A stretch of 64,000 nucleotides of DNA from Angiostrongylus vasorum (GCA_018806985.1 JADANN010000032.1:1447501-1511500), one strand, 5' to 3'. Shown: positions 45,541 through 57,689, counted from the stretch's first letter. Program-made: numbers and translations. The notes: generated by a model from the letters alone, not told the origin.

Positions 45541-45739
45541 TCGCGGATCTCAGCTTAATAAAAATAACATGGACAAAGTCGTTAAAATCCATGAGGTCTG
45601 CGAGGTGATGGAGGAACGAAAACACATGTTTAAGACATATCGGCAGAGCACGAAGGCGTTGGTAGAGCTGCCCATGTATTAGCGCCGTAGATAAAAATGT
45701 GAAGCTACAAAAGCTCGACTATCTTCTGTGTGACTTCAA

Positions 45740-45832
45740 TGATGCCTTAATACTTACGGATCGACGTCAGTTAATTTTCACTCATTGGTGCGAAAATAGC
45801 GGCCATCTTCAACTTCAAACCAATGTATCTCG
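45740..45832 (-). repeat. Short dispersed repeat E, mirror of 14,281
   Basis: This is the right-arm counterpart of repeat E copy 1. Confidence 0.6.
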
Positions 45833-46207
45833 GTTTGAAATGATCTTTACTAAATGCACGACGTCTCACAAGTATTTTCTTCAGGATAGATGCCTATTTC
45901 TTCTGTTCTGATTAAATTCCTACTTTCTGCGCCCCATCAAGTATATTTCGTGAGCTTTTCTTCGTTTGTCTTTCGAAAATGAAGGCAGGTGAACGAGTGA
46001 TGATGTCCTCAAGTGCGATATTGATGTTGTTCGCTGTCAAGGTTTCGCTTGGAAAGAATCCAATATCGCTTTCATTTCTTTCGAGAACTCCAAACAACTT
46101 TAAGAACCAAATGACAATTTAGGTAACCACGCTTACCTTGAAGTAGATAGAGCAAACTCTCTTATTTAGGCCGATCACATCCACAACACCTTACGTAATG
46201 CAGTCAT

Positions 46208-46261
46208 CGAAAAATTGCTAGCAGCTTGCGAAAAACCAGCTTCGCAAGCTGCTAGCAATTT
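46208..46261. repeat. Perfect 23-bp hairpin, mirror of 13,851
   Basis: This is the right-arm copy of the same hairpin, with loop AAACCAGC on the plus strand. Confidence 0.9.
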
Positions 46262-46651
46262 TTTCCTATGCGTTAATGAAACACGAATACGGTGACGAAA
46301 AGCCTATTGTCCGCGGCCGCCATTATAAATCCTTCTTTTCTATTCAACGCTGTAGAATATCATAAGCAGTCTTCCAGGTTAGGCCATTCTAACTGGTGGT
46401 TGTTTAATTCAACTTCTGATCTAAATCTTGTCTTGTCCCACAAATCTTGTCGAACCGCAAGCTTAGAATGGAAATGTTTTATAATAGCCTTTTCTATGAC
46501 TTTTGATCACTCTGCTTTGAATTGAAATAGGTAAATATTGGTTTGCATTCATCAGGTTTCTTCCCTTTTCTAGAAGGCTCAACTTAGACAATGCTTTAAA
46601 TGCCCATAGGAATCTCAATTGCAGTCGATCTCCCAAAAAAATTTTGTTTTC

Positions 46652-47010
46652 GATGGTGGTACCCGCAGTGGTAGTCATGCCTTTAGTACGTTGCTAGTTC
46701 GACCCCTCTGAGTCGCCGAGCTTTCCATCCTGCCGGATTGGGCAAATTAGTACCAGATTTTCCTGCGAGCAGCTCACTCTTTGCATTCCAAGTGGGCACG
46801 GACTCTCTCAGTACTTTATGGATAATCCACTCGAGCAACATTCAAAAAAGGTTCATAACAGAGACTAAGATCCTCGAACAAGCAGCTGAACCGAAACGTG
46901 TAAAGTTTGAAGACCTTTGTGGGTGAGGAAGGTAAGCGAGGAATCGAATTCGAGAAGTCCCGGAATCTTCACAGTTCGTGTGGGGACGGTACTTGTGAGA
47001 AAAAAATGAG
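46652..47010 (+). mobile_element. Diverged SINE family B copy, mirror of 13,105
   Basis: This is the right-arm counterpart. A G-run near 47,028 just outside is one base shorter than in the left arm. Confidence 0.75.
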
Positions 47011-47907
47011 GATAGATAGAAATTCCCCCGTGGTAAGAAGGTTCTGTGTGGGATTTGCAAGCTTAAAAAGTTTATTTTCCATCAAAATCCAAGGATGTGC
47101 ACACTATTCGTGATGGTAAAGTATCACATTGGGGCTCCCAAACTCACATCACATGGTCAGCAGCGATTTCGCAGCCAGACTTTTCCGAGCGGTGGATTTT
47201 TCTCCAAATTTTTTGCGCGATTCTCTTCCTGCTAGTGCTTTGTGCTTTTCGTTCTTCTCGATTAAGATATCGTTCATAGCAGCAAGGATCTGCTCCAGTT
47301 ATTTGGCCGTAAAAGGCAGACCAGTCTTATTGCAGATCTTAGTTCTGCAGCTTTCCGAGTTTGCGAGTTACATGACCGAGATGAATGACTGATAAATCTC
47401 ATTGAAAGCGACCAGATAAAGCCACTTTTTTGTGAAAAACTCATTCTAACAGGAATAGCTAGCAAATCTCATGCAAGATTACCCGACAGTCGGAATTTGC
47501 TAAGAGCTGACAATAACCTGACTATGAAGTAGACAAGTTATCTGTGAAGAATGAGTATACCTAGTCCATGCGACAGAGACACATAAGCCTAGACACTGAA
47601 AAGTTCTCATTTTGTTTTGTAATTTAATGTCGGTGGATTTGCCTACTACCTAGCGTTTAATTGTTTTAACATAACTCCTCACAGAACTCTTAAAGTGACA
47701 GTTTTTTTATAGATGAACTTATTACAGTGGACCATTTTCTATATTTTGTCCATACTGTACCTTTTATTATGCTTTCACTGAAACTTGTTCGGTTTTCACG
47801 ACGTTGCTGCTGTCTTGAGACGTTATAGTGCTGGATGAGTGCATTTACGGGCTGGTTGCAAGTAGTCAAACTTCTTAGTTTACTTCCTCTCTCCATTCAA
47901 AAATATG

Positions 47908-48172
47908 GTCTCATGTGGCGCAATGGTCGGAGGCGCCCTGTAACACGCACGTGGAATCGATCCCCGCGCCCATGGCCCACCGAGCCTTCCAACCCTCCGG
48001 GATCGCCTACCGGACCTGTTTGGGGAGCATAGCAGCATTGGTCAGATATATCGATAGACCACCGCGGGTCATTTAAGGGCCAGATATGCATTCAGTCACC
48101 TCCAACAATATAATGAAGTCGAATGCATGGCGCATCGCTCAGGGATTGACCAACGCCGAGAGTCCTATCCTT
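47908..48172 (+). mobile_element. SINE family A copy, mirror of 11,941
   Basis: This is the right-arm counterpart with the same shortened core. Confidence 0.85.
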
Positions 48173-48194
48173 TATCCTTTACTCATTTAAACCC

Positions 48195-48577
48195 TTCTAA
48201 CGGTTTACCGTCTCATCGTGGATGGAAGATGTTCCTGGGTGTCGGACTGCAGTGAACAGCAAGAGATTCATTCTCCTGGCAAGGTCCTCCAAACTGAGAG
48301 GGAGTCCGCCGTTTCCATCAGGAAGTCCAGCTAAGGGTAAACCAATACCAGGATCCACTACCGTCCTGGTATCCACTATTTGCATGGTGGCAAATCCCCC
48401 TCCGATCCACAATCGTCGCGTCGCGACTGTCTGTGGTGGTGACGACCTAGGGCAGACTTTGGCCAGGCCGGTCTCGTGACTCCAGGGAAACACAAAGGCT
48501 AAACCAGCAAGACTCCGAAGAATGGAGAATGTGCTGGAATCTGCACAACCAGTGAGGACGGGCCCTCCAAGTATCCA
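48195..48577 (+). mobile_element. Family C repeat, mirror of 11,533
   Basis: This is the right-arm counterpart, starting at ACGGTTTACCGTCTCATCG and ending with TATCCAAGTAGGTATCC. Confidence 0.85.
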
Positions 48578-48629
48578 AGTAGGTATCCATTCAAAGCAAT
48601 TTAAATGTGGGTGCACAAATTGCATTATA

Positions 48630-49232
48630 GTGTACCGAACAAGCTCTGCCCCTTATTCATATCAATGTCCATATCAAGAATTCTTTCAAGAGCATGCACG
48701 ATGTAGCGGGAAAGAGCAAACAACACCCGACTCTGTGCCCACATTTTCGACACCACGATACTTCTTGCCTTAACGTATGCGTCAGAAATCTGGTCCATCT
48801 GTAGGCTAGGTAGGAAAGATCACTCAGCGCTATAAAACGCGCAGTCGAAAGGACGGTGCTTGAAGCATCCCGTATCAAGCAATTGAGAGGGGCCGCCCGA
48901 AGCTCCTATCTACGTCGACGATCAAAAATTAATGACACCATTTTCTACGCCAAACTACTGAAGATAAGGTGGGCCGGACACATAATGTGTATAAACGTCA
49001 ACCGATGGACAAGAGCCATTAGTGACTGGATTCCCAGGGATGTTGAGCGCGCAGCACGAAGACTCAAGGCTCAGAGCTCTTCACAAAAGCCTAGAAGAAA
49101 GGTATTATGTTGAGCGAGTCCCTAGGGCAAGCGAAACCCACTGGGTTTCTTTCATATGCTACCGGAAGAATTGGAAATTTTACTGGCGCCCGCTCGAGTC
49201 GCTCGACCATCAGTGGGGCGACCGGTAATACA
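48630..49232 (+). pseudogene. RTE-type LINE 3' end, mirror of 10,880
   Basis: This is the right-arm copy of the decayed RTE C-terminus. The open piece is at 48,856-49,113, followed by the frame with ALHKSLEERYYVERVPRASE. Confidence 0.8.
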
Positions 49233-49309
49233 ATCGAGAAAACGGGCTGCACTTCCACGGTTTTTTCGTGTATTGCAGCAAATATGGAGAAGGACAAAGC
49301 ACGAACCTT

Positions 49310-49575
49310 TCTGTGTTCGTCGAATCCTGAGGGATGCTCCATGCATTCGAAATCATTGACCATTATTAGAGGTGATTGAATACACATGTCCTATAAAATG
49401 TCATGTGGCGGATGACGAAACCTGGTATAAAGTCAGTGCTGCTATCTCCCAGATAAGTCTAGTGCCATTTTGTCGACTGCTGAGGGATGGAAGGCTTGGT
49501 AATACCGTTGCGCCGGCTCAAACCACGGACCACGTGTGTATTTCAGGGCATCGCTAACCACTGCACTCTATGGGC
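49310..49575 (-). mobile_element. SINE family A copy, mirror of 10,538
   Basis: This is the right-arm counterpart in reverse orientation with the same tail and head features. Confidence 0.8.
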
Positions 49576-50296
49576 CTCACTTCTCGTAATTATTCCTGCT
49601 TTCACGCACTTTATCCAGTTCCCATACAACTTTCTTCATCCAAGACGTAATTTGAAAAATTGGTGTTAAACCACATTTATGGTATTTTTTTGCACCAATG
49701 CAATATGACCGACAATTACTAAAAAGGAAGTCATTTGTAAAATGGGAATTCAATGCTTCGCATAAAAATTCTACGAAAGTTATCTGGAAACGTGTGAGTA
49801 GTGAATCAACAAGCGAACTTTTTCCTCTTCTAAGGGTACTTCTCTTAGCAACTTTCTTTTTCGGTTTTGATATTCCGTTGAACATTTCACTTCTCAAACA
49901 AAGGCAGTGGGGGTTTTTTCTACTGTGAAGCTATTGGCCCTTGAGAACAATGGATTCGATATCGCCTCGACATCAAAATCGCCTATGCGGACTTGCGGAG
50001 CATTCACTAAACTGAAATGTTGAGAAGCACCCTATCACGCCATTTTCTCCACAGGTTTTTCAAATTTAACGGGAATTCTCATTGTCAGAATCTAAGACAA
50101 ACATTCTTTGCTCTTAGGAAGAATACAGGTTTGGAAAATTTAGAATACTTTTATAACTCAAAAGATCGACTTTCTGCAAAAAACCCCGACACACATAATC
50201 GATACATCGATTTATATGTTCTTATGAGCTGAACTTATTAAGCTGATGCGAGGTTGGTACAAGTTTTCATCATTGTCGTTGTTGTTGTTGGTCGAT

Positions 50297-50332
50297 GGTT
50301 GACGTTTCGGCGACTTCGCCTTGCTCAGAGCC
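50297..50332 (-). ncRNA. Hammerhead-like motif, mirror of 9,780
   Basis: This is the right-arm copy of the motif at 9,780-9,815, with identical pairing. Confidence 0.3.
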
Positions 50333-51302
50333 TGAACGTATTTCATACAAGAATAGCTTGATAATTCGGTGGAAGAACCAAAGTACTAGTGAAGATCATA
50401 CTTTCAAATAAAGTTCATATTGATCAAAAAAGGCTACTCACCGTGTTGTTACGACTGGGACCACCGCGTGTTGTTCACGTGGGGTTACGAAAGAGACCCA
50501 CCCATGTCAAAAAGTCAACTTGAAATAAGATGCCAGCTCACGTGTTATAGTGAGGCATTCGTCTTTCCGGTTCATCTTGGATTTTCGAAATTTATCCAAA
50601 ACGCTTCAAGTGTTTTTGCGCGTTGATGTTCTTCATTCCTACGCTGGGATCCGTGCAGTCTTCGCCATTGTGCTTTTTGTGCTCTATGTGTAACTAGAGG
50701 AGTGTTTTGACGGATTTTAACTCTTCCGTCTAGATGTTCTTTTATGCTGACACAAAGCGGTCTACCCGTTTCCACAACGTATTCTTCACCTCATGCATTA
50801 CATGAGATGAAATATATTGTACCTGAACTCATGCAGTCATCTTCTCTCCCATTAGGACAGATCATAGTTCTCTGAGGTCCACAAACGATCACAGAGGCGG
50901 TTGCTAACTAACTGACATCGTAGGGTACTGGATGGGAGGTCAATAATCGCTACATAGTTTTTAAGACCACTTTTTCCTAGACACCTCTTAATGGCGCAAC
51001 TTGTTTCATTTCATATGAAAGGCAGCTTGAAAGGGATCTTATTCAGCTTCGAAACATTATTTTGGGGAACAGCTCTACGCTTTTCTCTAATCCGAGTGGC
51101 TTTTGCTTCGTATCCATTGCAAATGGACGGAGATGAACCGGAAACACGAAAGTCTCACTATCAAACATGGTCTGGTGCCTTATTTCAAAATGATTTTTTG
51201 ACCACAGTGGGTTTCGCTTGTCATCTCATGTGAACAACACTTCATTAGTACTTTGGTCTTTTCCGCTGAATTATTAAGCTATTCTTGTATAAAATACCTC
51301 CA

Positions 51303-51338
51303 GGCTCTGAAGAAGGCGAAATCGCCGAAACATCAGCC
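51303..51338 (+). ncRNA. Hammerhead-like motif, mirror of 8,774
   Basis: This is the right-arm copy of the motif at 8,774-8,809, with GGCT/AGCC outer pairing and GGCG/CGCC inner pairing. Confidence 0.35.
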
Positions 51339-51756
51339 GTTGACCAACAACAGCAACAACGACAACGACAATGGATTCGATGTCGCCTCATCCACGCATC
51401 ACCTCAACAAGATCAGTAGTTCATTTGAATACTTCTGAATACTTCCATGTCCACAACACATTCATTAGTTGTCGGTTGTTATCGATTAGTTCCCTCCAGT
51501 AGATCCATCTTCTATCGTTTCAGTGTCTTGTGCAACAACACAAAACATTTGAATTCCTTTCTGAACTTTCTCTGTCTCAAAACTCAGAATGAATTTGCAC
51601 ACCAATATCTTTTAATAACAGAAGCTTTTTTATATTTTTATGGATATGTTTTTTGGGCAGACAACCTGAGTTTTTTGTCGCAGGCTGTCAAATGATGAGT
51701 GTCCGAGTGATATCGTGATAATTTTTTCCATTTTTTGTTTATTATGTGTTCACGCT

Positions 51757-51897
51757 GGTTTTGCATGTAGCACAATCGTTAGATGTCCACCACAATACAT
51801 ACTCGCTCCCTTGTTCGAAGAGGCGCTCCGGTTACACCAAGCCCTGTATTCTTCCGAGTTTACCCAATTGGTGTTAGACTCATATGAGAGGATAAAG
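51757..51897 (+). mobile_element. SINE fragment, mirror of 8,215
   Basis: This is the right-arm counterpart, with GTAGCACAATCGTTAGATG as the A-box-like head. Confidence 0.5.
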
Positions 51898-52249
51898 ACA
51901 CTCATTATGTACACTACTAGGCTCCCACTAGGCAGTTATAGACTAAATATGAACTAAATCAGCTCTTCGACTTCTAGAAGAGTCAGATGCGTCGCACATG
52001 CTGAAGAATTGCTCAACGCCGTACGCTCTATGCAGATCTCGGGCGACTGAAAGTGGCGCTTTTGCGAGCTCTGCCGGATTGGAAAACTGAGGTTTTCCTT
52101 TTCGGCAGGAGCCGACCCGGAAACGCTTTCTCAACTAGTTTTTGGTCACTTAATTGCTGACTTTTACCGAAACAACGTGCAAAACGGAACTTCGACAAAA
52201 CGACATGGGACCTAAATGTAGGAGCACTCACACCTATACGATTGAATGC

Positions 52250-52253
<4 letters not shown>

Positions 52254-52300
<47 letters not shown>

Positions 52301-52349
52301 TGTGTGTATGTGTGTGTGTGTGTGTGCGTGTGTGTGTATATGTGTGTGC
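52254..52349. repeat. TG dinucleotide microsatellite, mirror of 7,764
   Basis: This is (TG)n with the same interruption pattern as the left tract but one unit shorter between the A interruptions at 52,294 and 52,306. Confidence 0.97.
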
Positions 52350-52606
52350 GGAAGGTGACTAGGGAGAACGAGAGAGGATGGACGTAGTCTAGTATACGAA
52401 TTACCATCTCGTCGATCTATCTGCTTGCCAAGGTTTTCCATGCTATGCGTCACAATTTGTGTTTTTTCAAATGTTAAACAATTACAGTTATAACAATTAC
52501 AGCTAACAACAATTACTCGGATAAGTTAGCTGCTATCAAGAGTACTTCTTAACCAGATGAACATCCTGTTGTAGAACTTGTACTATATATGTATTTGTAT
52601 ATATAT

Positions 52607-52885
52607 AGGGTGCGCGCGGCGCAGTGGTCGGAGGCGCACTGCAACACTCACGTGGAATCCATCCCGGCGCCCATGACCCCCCCACCAAGCCTTCCATCTC
52701 TCCGGGGTCGGCAAATTGGTACCAGACTTGTTTGGGAGGATAGCAGCACTGGCTCGACACATCGGTAGGCCACCGCGAGTCATTGTAAAGGCCACATATG
52801 CATTCAATAACCTCCAAACGGTGATTAATGCAGTCGAATGCATGGCATATCCCTCAGGGATTGATCAACGCCAAGAGCTTTACCC
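52607..52885 (+). mobile_element. SINE family A copy, mirror of 7,228
   Basis: This is the right-arm counterpart with the same good A box (GGCGCAGTGGTCGGAGGCGC) and full tail. Confidence 0.85.
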
Positions 52886-52981
52886 TTTTTTTTGTATATA
52901 CGTATGGGTTTTCTGAAAACGATGTTTCTCTGATTGCACACTATAACGCATGGATTAGCTACTATGTTTTCTTACATGAGC

Positions 52982-53288
52982 CGTCTTTATATCTACACTG
53001 TGGACTTCAGCACTTCTTCCATTCGGTTCGTTTGCTTTCCACGAAAGTTTTTTAAGCGTTTGGGTTGGGCTGTACTTGAGGATTTTCTTGGCTTCCTTAC
53101 GAATGCTGTTGAATGCTGGTCACGTCAATTCACACTGCGGTTCTAGGATAATCGTGTAGGAACGTTCCAACTAGATTAGAAGAAGCTGTTCCCAGAGATG
53201 TATAGTAGAAATTTCTCGACCGCTGAGAGATAACAGACCTGGTGAGCGCGATACTAGGTCGAATCAGCTCCGTGTTTCTGAGGAATGG
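52982..53288 (-). mobile_element. Diverged SINE family B copy, mirror of 6,825
   Basis: This is the right-arm counterpart in reverse orientation with the same divergence in the core. Confidence 0.7.
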
Positions 53289-53469
53289 CATAAGTAGCAT
53301 TACAAAATCCGCCCTCTTTTTTGCCTATGTTGGTATTTATAAAAAGCTGCATGAGCTACATTGAATGGACGAACACAACCCCTACTTCTGGTATCACTAT
53401 TATTCTGCTCCCATTTATGTAATCCAGGAGTGTCGCTTTTGGCAGACGAGAAATTGACAGATGTACGCT

Positions 53470-53565
53470 GCTATAGTGAAGTGCCGTTTTGTAAATAAAT
53501 GGTAGCTGGTTCGATTTCGTGCCTCGACCACACCAAGCCCTCTACCTCTCCGCTGACGGATCATT
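53470..53565 (+). mobile_element. SINE fragment, mirror of 6,548
   Basis: This is the right-arm counterpart of the B-like fragment, showing GCTGGTTCGATTTCGTGC in the plus orientation. Confidence 0.45.
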
Positions 53566-54019
53566 GACAGTAGCTTTGAGAAACTCGCAAGAGTAGTTAG
53601 AAACGAAAAGAAGGCAATCAGCAGAGGCATTCGAAAGTTCTAAATCACAAGGCCATAGATCACAGCTGTAAATGTGCTCTGTGGAGATCCGCGATAAGTT
53701 AGAAATGTATGTCGAGCTGGTATAGGATTTCAGCGCCCGTGAGCCATTTTTGTCTTCAAAACTCCTGAAGAACATCTGTTATCTTATTCCAACATCTCCT
53801 GTCATCGTTCATCCGTGTCATTTAACTGCGTCGACGACAGTTACCGCCTGTGGGTGGGTTCTGTTTCGTGCACTTCAAAACGGCGGTCTGTTATTGGGGG
53901 AGTGGGCGCTATCGTAAATCTGATCACCTGAATGATCCATTTTTCTCTTTTCTATGCAGTACTTCCCTTGTTGACCTATTTAACACGTTTTCCATGTATT
54001 TACATTTTTTTATTTTCGG

Positions 54020-54378
54020 AAGGTGCGGGTAGCACAATGTTGGCGATGCTCACCATCACGAGCACGGTGCTGCTTCGATCCCGCCCTTGGCTCAAGAAGC
54101 CTCTCATTCCTCCGGGGTCGAGAAACTGGTAGCGGACATGTTGGGAGAATATTGCTGTCTGCAATACAGTTAGGAACGCTCCAGCCCGGCTATCTCAGAA
54201 CTCCGTGGGGAATCGACTCGACCAGCATTCTACGTCATTTGAGTTGAAATGAAAATCCTCACTCAGCAGCCGAAGCCATACGTAAAAGTTGGAAGACCTA
54301 CGTGGATAATGGATGCGAGGAAACGAATCGAACGTGAGAAGTGCTGAGAGCCGCACAGTAGACGTGGGGACGGATGGT
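54020..54378 (+). mobile_element. SINE family B copy, mirror of 5,735
   Basis: This is the right-arm counterpart with intact head, core and tail, reading GTGCGGGTAGCACAATG at the 5' end and ending around AGACGTGGGGACGG. Confidence 0.85.
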
Positions 54379-54862
54379 ACTAAACAATAAAAATATATTT
54401 TTTACTGCACTAGACGTTTGAGAAGGACGAAGACGTCGAAACACTGAACAATCCATAGAAATTTAATATATTTTTTGTTTTTAAATGTTTTCCAAGTTTT
54501 CCTTTATTTGCGTTTTCGTGGTGTAAAGTTCCGATAATTTGGAGAATTATCTCACACTCTCTTAGAACTGCCGTCAAACCTTTTTTTCTAGCTCTCACTG
54601 TAGTTTCACATTTTCTCACAGCAGATGTTAGATGACAAGTCTTATTCGTTGTGTTAAGTGAATGACGGAATCTTTTTTTCAATATCGTATTTTCGTATCC
54701 AACGATTTCTGTGATCTTTCTGGCACATGGATAACCTTAGCGTTTTCAATGACGGTCTGTAAAGTGCCTTAAAAACTGGTTCCAAAGCCTTCAATACAAA
54801 GTGCTTCACCTGGAAATCTAATCAACTCCGTAAATTTTGATTTTGAGTTATTATAACGAAAC

Positions 54863-55252
54863 CCTCCAACGGTTCACCGCTTCGTCGTGGTTGCAAGGTG
54901 TTCCTAGGAGTCGGGCAGCGATGTGCAGCGGGGGGGTTTCATCCCCTTGGCAGGGTCTCCTATACCGAGAAGGAGCTCGGCGTTTCCACCAGGAAGCCCA
55001 CCAAAGCGTTAACCAATACCAGGATCCTCCACAGTCCTGGTATCAAATTAGTCGCACGGTGGCAAATCTCCTTCTGATCCACAAGGGCAACGACCGCCTT
55101 TAGTGGTGACGACCTGGGACAGCCTTTGGACTGGCTGACCGCGGGACTCGAGGGTACCACAATGGCTAAACTAGCAAAACTCCGAAAAAATGGACGTTAT
55201 GCTGGGGTCCGCCTCAGCCAATGAGGACGGGCCATCCAACTATCCAAGTAAT
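54863..55252 (+). mobile_element. Family C repeat, mirror of 4,858
   Basis: This is the right-arm counterpart, starting at CGGTTCACCGCTTCGTCGTGG and ending in CTATCCAAGTA. Confidence 0.8.
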
Positions 55253-55411
55253 AAATATAACAAACATTGTTAGTTGACGGGTTCTGCTCCTGCCTACGCT
55301 TTTGCTGTGAAAAAACCCCCGGTCAACTGCGCATGATCACCTTCTCGCCGCACTTTTCATTTTATTGCATTTTTTACATAGCACTACACAACATTATCTC
55401 AAGGCGCCGAT

Positions 55412-55688
55412 CCCACCAATTCTTGCATTGAATTCTTTTCTTCGGATCCATCATCCATCAATGTTCCGAACTTTTCAAGTGTGAGTTCGGGTGCTTGAAG
55501 ATTTTTTCGTTTTCCTCACGAATATCGATAAATGCTGGTCGATTCGATTGTCCTCAATAGCTGATCCAAGGCAAGCCTGGTACCAATTTCTCGACCTCAA
55601 GGGAATCAGAGGCTTGGTGAGCCCAAAACGAGATGGCATCAACACCATGCTGGTGATAAACAACAACATTACCGCTGAACTACCCGCA
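55412..55688 (-). mobile_element. SINE family B copy, mirror of 4,424
   Basis: This is the reverse-complement counterpart of the copy at 4,424-4,700 in the right arm, with the same internal shortening. Confidence 0.75.
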
Positions 55689-56381
55689 CCCTATCTTTGG
55701 GGCAGCCGACTTGGAGTGATGTGGAGAGAAGAAGGCTTGCTTACTCAAAGGCGAGCGATCGAACAAAGGACCAAGTGTGTGTTCCGAAGTACCTGAAACT
55801 GCTGTACTACACCCTCCCCCCTTTTCACGTTGTAAAAAAAATCATTCCCTACGACCTAAGTGTTTCAAGAAGTGAAACTAGTTTAAGGCCAAGTTTTCCG
55901 TTCCATCCTAAAGTCCTCTGCAAACCCGCCTTTTATTTTAATTTTTTCTTTAGTTTTGACTTGCTGTTCTATTTGCTAGCAATTTCACTGTTTCCGTAGA
56001 ATTCCGTAGAGTTTATAAGAAAAAGCCAAAAATCTAAGGCCAGAAACAACAATCCTCGGCCTTTGAGTTCCTATGCGAACTATGCATAATTGGCAAAGGT
56101 CCAGTGAATGTGCAATCATTGCGCTAAAAGCCCTGCTTATTATGGCGTCAAAGTTTGACTTGTCCACTCCGAAGTTTTACGTAACTAGGGTTATTATGTT
56201 GTTCGGAAATCAATGCCGTACTTGTGGTTTCACTTTTCTTGTATATATTTTAACAATACCTTATTGCCGCATGCGTACTATTATACATCACTGCAGAACT
56301 TATTCTATGCACCTTCGTATTGCGTAACAGAAATACAATATAAACCGTACCTTTACGGATTTTAAAGCGGTAATGAAGGAT

Positions 56382-56662
56382 AAAGCTCTTGTTGTTGATC
56401 AGTCCCTCAGGGATGCGCCATGCATTCGACTTCACTAAGCATCGTTTGGAGGTGATTGAAGGCATGTCTGGCTTTTACAATGACTCGCATTGGTCTGCCG
56501 ATGCATCGAACCAGTGCTGCCATCCTCCCAAACAAAGTCTGGTACCAATTTACCGATCCCGGAGGGATGGAAGGCTTGGTGTGCCATGGCTGCGGGGAGC
56601 GATCCCATGTGTGTGTCGCACAGGGCCTCCAACCACCGCGCTACACGCGCCTCTTTACGAAT
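56382..56662 (-). mobile_element. SINE family A copy at the outer edge of the right arm
   Basis: This is the mirror partner of the SINE at 3,454. The tail end (56,382-56,450) is near identical to the left copy, while the core and tRNA-like head (56,480-56,655) show many substitutions and a few indels. The mariner pseudogene starts a few bases beyond the head. Confidence 0.85.
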
Positions 56663-56667
56663 TTTAC

Positions 56668-57520
56668 AGGTTGAAAATTGAGATATACGACGAATTCAAA
56701 CTTGGACGTACAGGACAACATTTATTGCAAATATTTCCTCGTTCCAATTGGGATATTGAACACGAGAAGGTGGCGGACGTCTTTCTACTATTGAGGGCGA
56801 CTAATTGAAGGTTTCGTCGTAGGAAATGCATGCAGAAATGCTCGAGAACCTGCGGAAGAACTCAATACGAACATCTGAACTATTTCGGAGCATGCGAAAA
56901 ATTGGAAAGACAAGGAAGCTTTACAAATGGATACCGCCCGAATTAAATAGCAATCAAAAGAATTTTCAAGGCATCGAATGAACTTCTGTTTAACCGGAAC
57001 GACCCGTTTGAAGATAGTATTGCGAGTTGTGACGAGAAATGAAATCTCGACGATAACCGGCGACGATCTGCCCAGTGGTTAAATCACGATGAAGCTCTGC
57101 AGCACCTCACAAAGCTGAATAGCACCGGAAGGAGTTTTTGCTGAGCGTTTGGTGGTTTGCTACTAGTTTAATCCATGGAAGGTTACTGAATTCAGGTGAA
57201 ACGATCACAGCAGAGAATTGCGATCAGCAAATCGAGGGAAATCGCCAGAAACCTCAGCCACTGCTTTCCGCATTGCTCAGCTGAAGGGTATCAATCCTAC
57301 CCCACGACAACACGCAGTGACGCGTCGTACAACAGATGCTGCTAAGGTTGGAGTTGGGCTACGAAACTGTGGCTCATCCACCATATTTGCCAGCCCTCTC
57401 GCCTAGCGTCTACCAGTTGAAGAATTTCGACAAATTCCCTGTGCAAGAAACGCTTTAGAAGTTAACCGGAGGCAGAAACTGTCTTCAACGACTTCATCAC
57501 CTCCAGGAGACTCCACACTT
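56668..57520 (+). pseudogene. Mariner-type transposase pseudogene
   Basis: Mariner transposases cut and paste their element using a DD(34)D catalytic triad. Seen in order on the plus strand, in shifting frames: YDEFKLGR (N-terminal helix-turn-helix block) at 56,687, a NYFGACEKLERQG block at 56,880, NRNDPFEDSIASCDEK near 57,000 with the first catalytic Asp retained, DNRRRSAQWLNHDEA near 57,050, a CACGACAAC (HDN) site at about 57,302, and a CCACCATATTTGCC block (PPY) near 57,380. At least four stops and several frameshifts make it dead. It lies outside the palindrome, directly after its terminal SINE. No mirror copy exists on the left. Confidence 0.8.
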
Positions 57521-57689
57521 ATATGTAATTGGTATAAGTTATCCTGTTTTCCATTGGAAAAAAAAGTGTGTGGCTTCCAGTGGTTTCAGTCTCGATTAAT
57601 AAAGTTTTCTCTGAACCGAGATATGCCATTTTGATAATACAGGTTGGAATCCGGAATTAATTTCTGAACAAACTAATATTTCTTAAACA

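Larger units (their letters stand above)
50222..51412 (-). mobile_element. Decayed Penelope-like element, mirror of 8,700
   Basis: This is the right-arm counterpart with both inverted repeats and the broken endonuclease remnant (about 50,550-51,222, minus strand). One stretch near 50,623 reads one base differently in an A/T run, which changes the open frame but not the content. Confidence 0.75.
30754..56470 (-). repeat. Right arm of the 25.7-kb inverted repeat
   Basis: This is the reverse complement of the left arm, carrying the same elements in opposite order and orientation. It begins at CTGCTAC (30,755) immediately after the spacer. It fades out inside the SINE at 56,382-56,662, beyond which the sequence is a mariner fossil with no counterpart left of 3,450. 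Small length differences from the left arm change which reading frames are open. For instance, the Penelope endonuclease frame is open further upstream here, because an A-run near 35,615 is one base longer. Confidence 0.97.

Noticed and set aside
3640..56470. Missed-adapter (hairpin read) artefact as the full explanation of the palindrome
   Set aside because: Not ruled out for the assembly as a whole, but a 1.4-kb unique spacer, edge substitutions and a breakpoint inside two different SINE copies fit it poorly.
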